12,059 bases of DNA from JAMXLO01 sp041487355 (GTDB lineage Bacteria > Pseudomonadota > Alphaproteobacteria > Acetobacterales > Acetobacteraceae), in contig JBGPND010000161.1 of the NCBI GenBank assembly GCA_041487355.1, positions 1 to 12,059 on the forward strand. Direction: 5' to 3'. Of the stretch, positions 5,904 to 12,059 are shown piece by piece. Numbering within the stretch: the first letter of the stretch is position 1; each line of letters begins with the position of its first letter. The translations under genes and the position numbers were made by a program. The notes under the pieces were generated by a model. That model worked only from the letters and a program-made list of their open reading frames with translations. It searched no databases and was not told the origin of the DNA.

Positions 5904-6042
5904 TCTTGCCACAGGGCAATCGAGTGAACAGCCGAGCGACCTGGTAGCGCGGCCGCACTCCCTCCCCCGCTGCGCGGGAGAGGTAGCGTGACTCCACCAT
6001 CTGTGCCCTGCGGCGTTCGCTCGATTGCCCTGCGTCTTGCCA
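5904..6042. mobile_element. Candidate MITE-like element with terminal inverted repeats
   Basis: CAGGGCAATCGAGTGAAC at 5912-5929 reappears inverted at 6015-6032 with 17 of 18 positions identical. The pair is bracketed by an 8-base direct repeat, TCTTGCCA, at 5904-5911 and 6035-6042, with two extra bases (CG) before the right copy. The interior carries a short hairpin (5961-5983). This is the form of a small non-autonomous insertion of about 125 bases with a target duplication, placed in the promoter region between the divergent exonuclease and TPR genes. The alternative is a pair of regulator binding sites. No protein is encoded. The repeats are seen; the mobile-element interpretation is inference. 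Confidence 0.45.
5961..5983. repeat. Imperfect hairpin CCTCCCCCGC/GCGGGAGAGG
   Basis: A 10-bp stem (5961-5970 with 5974-5983, one mismatch) around a 3-nt loop. It resembles the C-rich hairpins ending in CGGGAGAGG that are frequent between genes in GC-rich proteobacteria, and it is similar in composition to the larger repeat at 11518-11612. It lies near the middle of the candidate MITE. GGTAGCG occurs on both sides (5943-5949 and 5982-5988). The rest of the 216-base gap between 5876 and 6093 shows no gene. Confidence 0.6.
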
Positions 6043-6092
6043 GCCCGGCGATTGTCGCGCCAGTCGCCGGTCGGCTATGACCAGCCGGCGCA

Positions 6093-7544
6093 ATGGACGT
6101 CATTTCCACCACCGCCACACTGGACCTCGCCGAACAGCACTTCGCGGCGGGCCGCCTGTCCGAGGCGGAAACCCTGTTCCGCCAGGTGCTCGGCGTCAGC
6201 GGCGACGACATGCGGGTGTTGCATTTCCTCGGCTACATCGCGCGGCAGAAAGGCGACCTGGCGGCCGCCACCGAGAGCTACGCCGCCGCGACCGTGCTCG
6301 ATCCGCACAACGCGCAGCTCCACAACAACCTAGGTGAAGTGCAGCACGCCCAGGGACAGCACGAAGCGGCAATCGAGAGCTACCGCCGCGCCGCCGCCTT
6401 GTCCCCCGGTTCGGCGGAAATCCACTACAATCTCGGTTCGTTATTGCACGCACTGCATCGCGAGGACGAGGCCGTGGCGAGCCTCGGCCGCGCCCTGGCG
6501 GTCCGGCCGGACCTGATCGAGGCACGCGGCGACATCGCCGCCGCGCTCTGCTCCCTGAACCGCTATCCCGAGGCGCTGGCGCAATACCGGGCGGTCCTGG
6601 CATTGCAGCCGGACAACGCCGACGCGCGCTACCTGGAGGCTCTCGCGCTGCTGGCGTTGGGCGATTTCGAGCAGGGATGGGACAAGCACGAGTCCCGCTG
6701 GCGTTCGGCCCTCGGCGTCGACCGAAGACGTGCCTTCCCGAAGCCCTACTGGCTGGGCGAGGCCGACATCGCCGGGGCCACCATCCTGCTGCATGCGGAA
6801 CAGGGGCTCGGCGACACGCTGCAATTCGTCCGCTATGCACCCCTCGTCGCCGCACGCGGCGCGCGCGTCCTGCTCGAAGTGCAGCCTGGTCTCGCGCCTT
6901 TGCTGGCAGGGATGCCGGGCGTGGCAGGCGCCTTCACGCGCGGCCAGGCTCTGCCGCCGTTCGACCAGCACTGCTCGCTGATGAGCCTGCCACGCGCCTT
7001 CCGCACCACGCTGGACAGCGTGCCAGCCGCGGTGCCGTATCTCGCCCCGCCCGCCGAACGCGTCGCGTCGTGGCGCGACCGGCTCGGCGCGCCTCGCGGG
7101 CTGCGCATCGGCATCGCCTGGTCGGGGACGACGAGCCCGTGGAACCGGCCGATCCCCCTCTCGCTTCTCGCTCCGCTGGCGGCACGGCCGGACTGCGAAC
7201 TCCATGTGCTGCAGACGGAAATCTGGCTGGCGGACCGCGCCACGCTCGATACGCTGCCGCAGATCAGGGACCATAGCGCCACTATCGCTGACTTCGCCGA
7301 CACCGCCGCGCTCGTTTCGCTGATGGACCTGGTAATCTCGATCGACACCGCCGCCGCTCACCTGGCTGGCGCACTCGGCAAGCCCACCTGGGTGTTGCTG
7401 CCGCTCGGCCCCGACTATCGTTGGATGATCGAGCGGCCGGACACCCCCTGGTATCCGACCATGCGCCTGTTCCGCCAGCCGGCGTTCAACGACTGGCAAT
7501 CTGTCGTCGATGCGGTGATGCAGCGCCTTGATGCGTGGCCATGA
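6093..7544 (+). CDS. TPR protein with GT9/heptosyltransferase-like domain (copy 1)
   Basis: A 483-residue, two-part protein. Tetratricopeptide repeats of exactly 34 residues run from 42-75, 76-109, 110-143 and 144-177, with a weaker one before them. The C-terminal half (about 225-480) is a GT-B fold domain like heptosyltransferases/GT9: ILLHAEQGLGDTLQFVRYAP (231-250), LRIGIAWSG (337-345) and SIDTAAAHLAGALGKPTWV (416-434). Such proteins are thought to glycosylate proteins or surface glycans; substrate and donor are unknown. Compared with its neighbour, the loop after WSG is three residues shorter and lacks the HANDRNRS stretch, so activity may differ. No signal peptide is seen. No convincing ribosome site precedes ATG 6093, making the start somewhat uncertain. 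Its TGA overlaps the ATG of copy 2. Confidence 0.85.
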   Translation: MDVISTTATLDLAEQHFAAGRLSEAETLFRQVLGVSGDDMRVLHFLGYIARQKGDLAAATESYAAATVLDPHNAQLHNNLGEVQHAQGQHEAAIESYRRAAALSPGSAEIHYNLGSLLHALHREDEAVASLGRALAVRPDLIEARGDIAAALCSLNRYPEALAQYRAVLALQPDNADARYLEALALLALGDFEQGWDKHESRWRSALGVDRRRAFPKPYWLGEADIAGATILLHAEQGLGDTLQFVRYAPLVAARGARVLLEVQPGLAPLLAGMPGVAGAFTRGQALPPFDQHCSLMSLPRAFRTTLDSVPAAVPYLAPPAERVASWRDRLGAPRGLRIGIAWSGTTSPWNRPIPLSLLAPLAARPDCELHVLQTEIWLADRATLDTLPQIRDHSATIADFADTAALVSLMDLVISIDTAAAHLAGALGKPTWVLLPLGPDYRWMIERPDTPWYPTMRLFRQPAFNDWQSVVDAVMQRLDAWP

Positions 7545-9001
7545 GCGATTACCAGGACATGATCCTCACGTCCGCGTATCAGGCCTATCAGGACGGCCGG
7601 CATGCCGAGGCGGAGGCACTGCTGAAACTGCTGCTCGGCACCGGCTGGCGCGACGCCTACGTGACGTATTTCATCGGCCACCTCGAATATCTGCAGGGCA
7701 ACAGTGCCGAAGCCGCCAGCTATCTGGCAAAGGCGGTGGAAATGGACCCGAGCCATGCGAGGTCGCACAACGACCTCGGCGAAGCGTTGCGCGCGCTCGG
7801 CCGGCACGAGGAGGCGGTCGCCTGCTATCAGCGTTCGATCGCGTTGCAGCCTGATCTGGCCTACCCCTATGGCAATCTCGGCGCGGCGCTGCATGCGTTG
7901 AACCGCGATGAGGAGGCGCTCGGCTGGGTCGAGCAGTCATTGCAACTCGCGACGGATCGTGCCATCGCGCATTGCGATCTCGGCACCGCGCTCGCCTGGC
8001 TCAACCGCCACCAGGAAGCGCTGGAGCACTACCGCCTGGCGCAGGCGCTGCAGCCCGACTTTCCCGGCGCCCGCTATTCCGAAAGCCTGTCGCTGCTCTC
8101 GCTTGGCGATTTCGCTTCCGGCTGGGAGAAGCACGAGGCGCGGCTGGCCGATCCTACCACTGCGAAGGGGCGGCGGCATTCTCCGGAGCCGGCGTGGCGG
8201 GGCGAGGCCGACATCGCCGGCAAGACGATCCTGCTGCATGCGGAACAGGGGATGGGCGATGCCATCCAGTTCGTCCGCTACACCCCGCTGGTGGCGGCGA
8301 AGGGCGCCATCGTCTACCTGCAGGCGCAGCGCAGCCTGCGGACGCTGTTTGCCGGCATACCGGGCATTGCCGCGCGATTCGAACCGCTCGACACGCTGCC
8401 GCCGTTTGATCTGCAATGCTCGTTGATGAGTCTGCCCTACGCGTTCCGCACCGAGATCGACAGCATCCCCGCCGAGGTGCCGTATCTGCATGCCGAACCG
8501 CAGCGCATCGCTGCATGGCGCGAGCGGCTCGGACCGCGCCGGCGCATGCGGATCGGCATTGCCTGGTCAGGCAATCCACTGCACGCCAACGACCGCAACC
8601 GCTCGATCCCGCTGGCAACGCTGTCACGGCTGCTGTCGCGGCCGGACATCGAATTCCATGTGGTACAGGGTGGCGTGTGCGAGGCGGATCGGCCGGCACT
8701 CGCCGCGCTGCCGCAGGTGCACGACCACGGCGAGGCGCTCGGCGACTTCGCCAACACCGCGGCGCTGATGATGCATATGGACCTGGTGATTTCGGTCGAT
8801 ACCGCGCTGGCGCATCTCGCCGGCGCGCTCGGAGTGCCGACCTGGGTGCCGCTGTGCTGGGCTCCGGACTGGCGCTGGCTGCTCGAGCGCGGCGACAGCC
8901 CGTGGTATCCGACCATGCGCCTGTTCCGGCAGCGCCGAAGGGGCGATTGGGGCGACGTGCTGACCGATGTGGCGCGCCAGCTCGATCGCTGGCCGCTATG
9001 A
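7541..9001 (+). CDS. TPR protein with GT9/heptosyltransferase-like domain (copy 2)
   Basis: A 486-residue paralogue of the preceding protein with the same design: TPR repeats from about 42 to 177, then a GT-B/heptosyltransferase-like domain. Marks are ILLHAEQGMGDAIQFVRYTP (230-249), IGIAWSGNPLHANDRNRSIP (338-357) and SVDTALAHLAGALGVPTWV (418-436). Both copies share GDxPWYPTMRLFRQ-like ends and long stretches of similar DNA (6763-6840 versus 8208-8280), indicating tandem duplication. This copy keeps the full loop after WSG, so it is the better candidate for an active enzyme. ATG 7541 is chosen because it forms an ATGA overlap with the stop of copy 1; GTG 7535 would add two residues. Its own stop overlaps the helicase start in the same way, so all three are likely translationally coupled. 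Confidence 0.87.
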   Translation: MSDYQDMILTSAYQAYQDGRHAEAEALLKLLLGTGWRDAYVTYFIGHLEYLQGNSAEAASYLAKAVEMDPSHARSHNDLGEALRALGRHEEAVACYQRSIALQPDLAYPYGNLGAALHALNRDEEALGWVEQSLQLATDRAIAHCDLGTALAWLNRHQEALEHYRLAQALQPDFPGARYSESLSLLSLGDFASGWEKHEARLADPTTAKGRRHSPEPAWRGEADIAGKTILLHAEQGMGDAIQFVRYTPLVAAKGAIVYLQAQRSLRTLFAGIPGIAARFEPLDTLPPFDLQCSLMSLPYAFRTEIDSIPAEVPYLHAEPQRIAAWRERLGPRRRMRIGIAWSGNPLHANDRNRSIPLATLSRLLSRPDIEFHVVQGGVCEADRPALAALPQVHDHGEALGDFANTAALMMHMDLVISVDTALAHLAGALGVPTWVPLCWAPDWRWLLERGDSPWYPTMRLFRQRRRGDWGDVLTDVARQLDRWPL

Positions 9002-11508
9002 ACGACGTCCTCCCACAACGCTTCGCCGCCTGGTTCGCCGCCCAGGGATGGACGCCGCGGCGGCATCAGCTCGCCATGCTGGACGCCGCGCGTTCCGGCG
9101 ACAGCGTGCTGCTGATCGCGCCGACCGGCGGCGGCAAGACCCTGGCCGGTTTCCTGCCGACCCTGGTCGAGCTGGCCGATGCGCCACGTAAGGGCATCCA
9201 CACGCTGTATGTCAGCCCGCTGAAGGCGCTGGCCACCGACATCGCACGCAACCTGATGCGGCCGGTCGAGGAGATGCGCCTTCCGGTCTCGATCGAGACA
9301 CGCACCGGCGACACGCCCGCCAACCGCCGCACGCGCCAGCGCGTCGATCCGCCGAACATATTGCTGACCACGCCCGAGAGCCTTGCAGTGCTGCTGTCCC
9401 TGCCGGACGCGCCGTCGATGTTCGCCGGCCTGTCCGCGGTGGTGATGGACGAGGTGCACGCTCTGGCCGGAACCAAGCGCGGCGACCAGTTGGCGTTGTG
9501 CGTGTCGCGCCTGATGACTCTGGCACCGCTGTGCCGCCGCGTCGGCCTGTCGGCCACCGTCGCGCATCCCGCGGCAATCCGCGCCTATGTCGGGGCCGAA
9601 CGCATGATCGAGGAGCCGGACGGAGCACCGCCCGAGTTGTCCATGGTGCTGCCGGAAGGCGAGCTGTCCTGGGCCGGCCACATGGGGCTGGAGGCGGCGC
9701 CGCAGGTGATGGCGCGCATCCGTTCGGCCGGCATGACGATCGTGTTCGTCAACACGCGCGCCCAGGCCGAACTGATGTTCCAGGCGCTGTGGAAGCTGAA
9801 CGAGCCGACGCTGCCGATCGCGTTGCATCACGGCTCGCTGGAGGTGGAGCAGCGCCGCCGCGTCGAGGCGGCGATGGCCGGCGGCAAGCTGCGCGCCGTG
9901 GTCGCGACGTCGTCGCTCGATCTCGGCATCGACTGGGGCGGCGTCGATCAGGTGATCCAGGTCGGCGCGCCGAAGGGCGTGTCACGGCTGCTGCAACGCG
10001 TCGGCCGCGCCAATCACCGCATGGACGAGGCCTCGCGCGCGATCCTGGTGCCGGCGAACCGGTTCGAGGTGCTGGAATGCGAGGCCGCCATGCTCGGCGT
10101 CGCCGCGCGCGAACTCGACGGCGATCCGCCGCGGCCGGGCGGGTTGGATGTGCTGGCGCAGCACCTGCTGGGGCTGGCGTGTTCAGCGCCGTTCCGGCCG
10201 GATGACGTGTACGCCGAAGTGCGCCGCGCCGCGCCGTACGCCGACCTGTCGCGCCAGGATTTCGACGACGTGCTCGGGTTTGTGGAGAACGGCGGCTATG
10301 CGCTCGCCGCCTACGAACGCTGGCGCAAGCTGTTCCGCGACAGCGAGGACCGCGTGCATGTGCGGAGCGAGCGCATCGCACGGCAGCACCGCATGAACAT
10401 CGGCACCATCGTCGAGGCGCCGATGGTCAAGGTGCGGCTGGTCGGCAAGAAGCGCTTCGGCCCGCTGCTCGGCGAGATCGAGGAGTATTTCGTCAACCTG
10501 CTGCGCCCGGGCGACACGTTCATGTTCGCCGGCCGGCTGCTGCGTTTCCTGCGCCTGCACGAGAACGTGGTGGAATGCGCCGAGGGCGGCACCGGCGAGC
10601 CGATGGTTCCGGCCTATGAAGGCGGCCGGTTACCGCTGACCACCAATCTCGCCAACCGCGTGCGCGGGCTGTTGCAGAACCCGTCGAGCTGGCACCTGTT
10701 GCCCGACCAGGTGCAGGATTGGCTGCGGCTGCAGAAGGCCCGGTCGCGTATGCCGGGGCGCAACGACCTGCTGGTGGAGACGTTCCCGCGCGGTGACCGC
10801 TGGTACCTGGTGGCGTATTGCTTCGAGGGCCGCAATGCGCACCAGACGCTGGGCATGCTGCTGACCAGGCGCATGGAGCGCGAGGGCTACGCGCCGCTGG
10901 GTTTCGTCGCCACCGACTACGTGCTGGGCGTGTGGTCGGCGGAGCAGCCGCGCAACGTCGCGAGGTTGTTCGACCAGGACATGCTGGGCGACGATCTGGA
11001 GAGCTGGCTTGCGGAGAGCTCCATGCTGCGGCGGACTTTTCGAAGTGTCGCGGTGATCGCCGGGCTGATCGAACGGCACCATCCGGGTGCGGAGAAGACG
11101 CGCAAGCAGGTGACGGTGAACTCCGACCTGATCTACGACGTGCTGCGTCGCCACCAGCCGGACCACATCCTGCTGCGCGCGACGCGCGCCGACGCCGCCG
11201 GCGGGCTGACGGACCTGTCGCGTATCGCGGGAATGCTGGCGCGCATCAAGGGGCGCATCGTGCACATGGTGCTGTCGCGCGTCTCGCCGCTGGCGGTGCC
11301 GGTGCTGCTGGAGATCGGCCGCGAGAGCGTGCGTTCCGACGCGGACGAGGAGAAGCTGCTGGCGGAGGCCGAGGCGATCATTGCGGAGGCGACGGGCGAG
11401 GCGGAACCACCCCCGGGTCGGAGCCCGGGGCAGGCGCCGGTGAAGCCGATCCACCGGCCCAACGTCATGCGCAGGCGCGACGCGCAGGCGTCGCTGTTTC
11501 CATCGTGA
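8998..11508 (+). CDS. Ligase-associated DEXH helicase, Lhr-core type
   Basis: An 836-residue superfamily 2 helicase, the usual length for the ligase-associated Lhr-core branch and far shorter than full-length Lhr (about 1500). Motifs in order: RRHQ (21-24), Walker A APTGGGKT (41-48), TTPESL (124-129), DEVH (151-154), SAT (185-187), FVNTR (250-254), SLDLGIDW (306-313) and QRVGRA (333-338). A winged-helix and a C-terminal Lhr-core region follow (about 390-800). Homologues are ATP-dependent 3'-5' translocases that unwind RNA:DNA or DNA duplexes in repair. The start is ATG 8998, overlapping the stop of the second TPR gene; an upstream extension of the open frame (from 8416) lies wholly inside that gene and is rejected. 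The last 50 residues are a proline-rich linker and a short tail ending QASLFPS. Confidence 0.95.
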   Translation: MNDVLPQRFAAWFAAQGWTPRRHQLAMLDAARSGDSVLLIAPTGGGKTLAGFLPTLVELADAPRKGIHTLYVSPLKALATDIARNLMRPVEEMRLPVSIETRTGDTPANRRTRQRVDPPNILLTTPESLAVLLSLPDAPSMFAGLSAVVMDEVHALAGTKRGDQLALCVSRLMTLAPLCRRVGLSATVAHPAAIRAYVGAERMIEEPDGAPPELSMVLPEGELSWAGHMGLEAAPQVMARIRSAGMTIVFVNTRAQAELMFQALWKLNEPTLPIALHHGSLEVEQRRRVEAAMAGGKLRAVVATSSLDLGIDWGGVDQVIQVGAPKGVSRLLQRVGRANHRMDEASRAILVPANRFEVLECEAAMLGVAARELDGDPPRPGGLDVLAQHLLGLACSAPFRPDDVYAEVRRAAPYADLSRQDFDDVLGFVENGGYALAAYERWRKLFRDSEDRVHVRSERIARQHRMNIGTIVEAPMVKVRLVGKKRFGPLLGEIEEYFVNLLRPGDTFMFAGRLLRFLRLHENVVECAEGGTGEPMVPAYEGGRLPLTTNLANRVRGLLQNPSSWHLLPDQVQDWLRLQKARSRMPGRNDLLVETFPRGDRWYLVAYCFEGRNAHQTLGMLLTRRMEREGYAPLGFVATDYVLGVWSAEQPRNVARLFDQDMLGDDLESWLAESSMLRRTFRSVAVIAGLIERHHPGAEKTRKQVTVNSDLIYDVLRRHQPDHILLRATRADAAGGLTDLSRIAGMLARIKGRIVHMVLSRVSPLAVPVLLEIGRESVRSDADEEKLLAEAEAIIAEATGEAEPPPGRSPGQAPVKPIHRPNVMRRRDAQASLFPS
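11411..11430. repeat. Small palindrome inside the helicase 3' end
   Basis: CCCCGGG (11411-11417) and CCCGGGG (11424-11430) form a 7-bp stem around a 6-base loop. It resembles the CCCCGG..CCGGGG core of the hairpin at 3606-3648. It encodes the PPPGRSPGQAP linker of the helicase, so it may be a repeat that invaded a tolerant coding position. It is short enough to be a chance effect of composition. Confidence 0.4.
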
Positions 11509-11517
11509 GAGCGTTGC

Positions 11518-11612
11518 TTGACCCCTCCCCCCAACCCCCTCCCGCAAGGGGAGGGGGAGCGCTGTACCTACTCCCCCTCCCCTTGCGGGAGGGGATTGGG
11601 GGGAGGGGTCAA
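11518..11612. repeat. 42-bp inverted repeat between helicase and pdeM
   Basis: Arms 11518-11559 and 11571-11612 match as reverse complements at 41 of 42 positions (mismatch at 11535) around an 11-base loop. The arm is a C-rich run, TTGACCCCTCCCCCCAA, followed by CCCCTCCCGCAAGGGG. Similar C-rich hairpins are, from memory, dispersed between genes in Acetobacteraceae, Xanthomonas and sphingomonads. It begins 9 bases after the helicase stop and ends 14 bases before the pdeM start. It could weaken transcription or ribosome access for pdeM. There is no following T-tract. Confidence 0.9.
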
Positions 11613-11626
11613 CTCGCCTTTGCCCA

Positions 11627-12059
11627 ATGACCGCCGCCCCCATCCATCTCGCCGGCGAGCGGCTCATGCTCGACCCCGCCGGTGCCCTGTTTTGGCCCGC
11701 GACAGGACTGCTGGCGGTGTCCGATCTGCATCTGGAAAAGGGCTCGTCCTACGCCCGCCGCGGCCAGTTGCTGCCGCCCTGGGACACGCATGCAACGCTG
11801 GACCGCGTCACCCTGCTGCTGCGCCGCTGGCAGCCGAGCCTCGTGGTGGCGCTCGGCGACTCATTCCACGACGCCGAAGGAGCAACACGCCTGCCGTCAG
11901 GCGAACTCGCGCGGCTGCAGGCGATGACCGAAGCGCATCGCTTCATCTGGGTCCAGGGCAATCACGATCCCTCCCCGCCGCGCGGCGTCGGCGGCGAGTG
12001 GGTGGAAGCCTTCACCACCACCACTCTGGTGTTCCGCCACCAGGCCAGCCCCGGAGCGA
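11627..12059 (+). CDS. pdeM: Ligase-associated phosphoesterase PdeM, 3' end beyond window
   Basis: The first 144 residues of a calcineurin-like metallophosphoesterase, cut by the window end; the frame is open to base 12059. Motifs are VSDLHLEKGSSYA (31-43; Asp33, His35), LGDSFHD (76-82; Asp78) and GNHDP (111-115; Asn112, His113, Asp114). SDLHLEKGS is typical of the ligase-associated DNA damage response endonuclease PdeM. In the known cluster it lies beside the Lhr-core helicase, as here. ATG 11627 is the natural start given the MTAAPIHLAGERLMLDPAGAL N-terminus, but no good ribosome site is seen. The only GGAGG-like run is in the hairpin arm about 18 bases upstream. Further motifs (the GHxH end) lie outside the window. 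Confidence 0.9.
   Translation, partial: MTAAPIHLAGERLMLDPAGALFWPATGLLAVSDLHLEKGSSYARRGQLLPPWDTHATLDRVTLLLRRWQPSLVVALGDSFHDAEGATRLPSGELARLQAMTEAHRFIWVQGNHDPSPPRGVGGEWVEAFTTTTLVFRHQASPGA

Noticed and set aside
5926..6018. Possible alphaproteobacterial LexA box (GTTC-N7-GTTC) before the repair genes
   Set aside because: GTTC and its complement occur once on each side of the region, but no second half-site stands at the required 7-base spacing.
8416..8997. Upstream extension of the helicase frame
   Set aside because: It lies inside the second TPR gene and reads as an Arg/Ala-rich shadow; helicase similarity begins at the 8998 ATG.

Overview
The window is GC-rich DNA, roughly 70% in most genes by eye. 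It looks like an alphaproteobacterium, perhaps of the Rhodospirillales/Acetobacteraceae type. The reasons are the gene families, the codon use, a short palindrome built on CCCCGGATCAAGTCCGGGG of a kind I recall as common in alphaproteobacterial intergenic DNA, and a CRISPR repeat resembling type II-C repeats. The species cannot be named from the sequence. No rRNA or tRNA gene was seen, and no gene-free stretch exceeds about 235 bases.

Left part (1-2872). A CRISPR array enters from the left edge: four identical repeats and three 30-nt spacers on an exact 66-nt period. It stops inside the stop codon of a minus-strand gene for a membrane-anchored bacterial PH-domain protein. That gene overlaps by one base a second small membrane-protein gene. 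No cas gene is visible. Divergent from this pair are a PIG3-type NAD(P)H quinone oxidoreductase gene and a VOC (glyoxalase/dioxygenase-fold) gene, both on the plus strand.

Middle part (2873-5912). This part is mostly minus-strand. It holds an uncharacterised protein with an NlpC/P60-like Cys...HVGI layout and lower GC than its surroundings. It then holds what reads as one operon: a ligase-associated metallo-beta-lactamase/beta-CASP exonuclease, a VapB-type antitoxin, a VapC-type PIN toxin and a YjlB-like cupin. The spacings are 33 nt, a 29-nt overlap and an ATGA overlap. Two perfect hairpin repeats flank the genes at 2884-2958 and 3606-3648.

Right part (5877-12059). A short intergenic region carries a candidate MITE-like element. 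Then, all on the plus strand, come two tandem paralogous proteins (TPR repeats plus a GT-B/heptosyltransferase-like domain), the Lhr-core ligase-associated DEXH helicase, a 42-nt inverted repeat, and the start of the ligase-associated metallophosphoesterase PdeM, cut by the window end. TPR1, TPR2 and helicase are joined by successive ATGA stop/start overlaps.

Taken together, three members of the known four-gene bacterial DNA-repair cluster (exonuclease, ATP-dependent ligase, Lhr-core helicase, phosphoesterase) are present. The ligase is not between the exonuclease and the helicase. In its place are two TPR-glycosyltransferase-like genes, a divergent promoter region, and a toxin-antitoxin pair behind the exonuclease. 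This rearranged repair locus and the array abutting the PH gene are the most noteworthy parts of the window.
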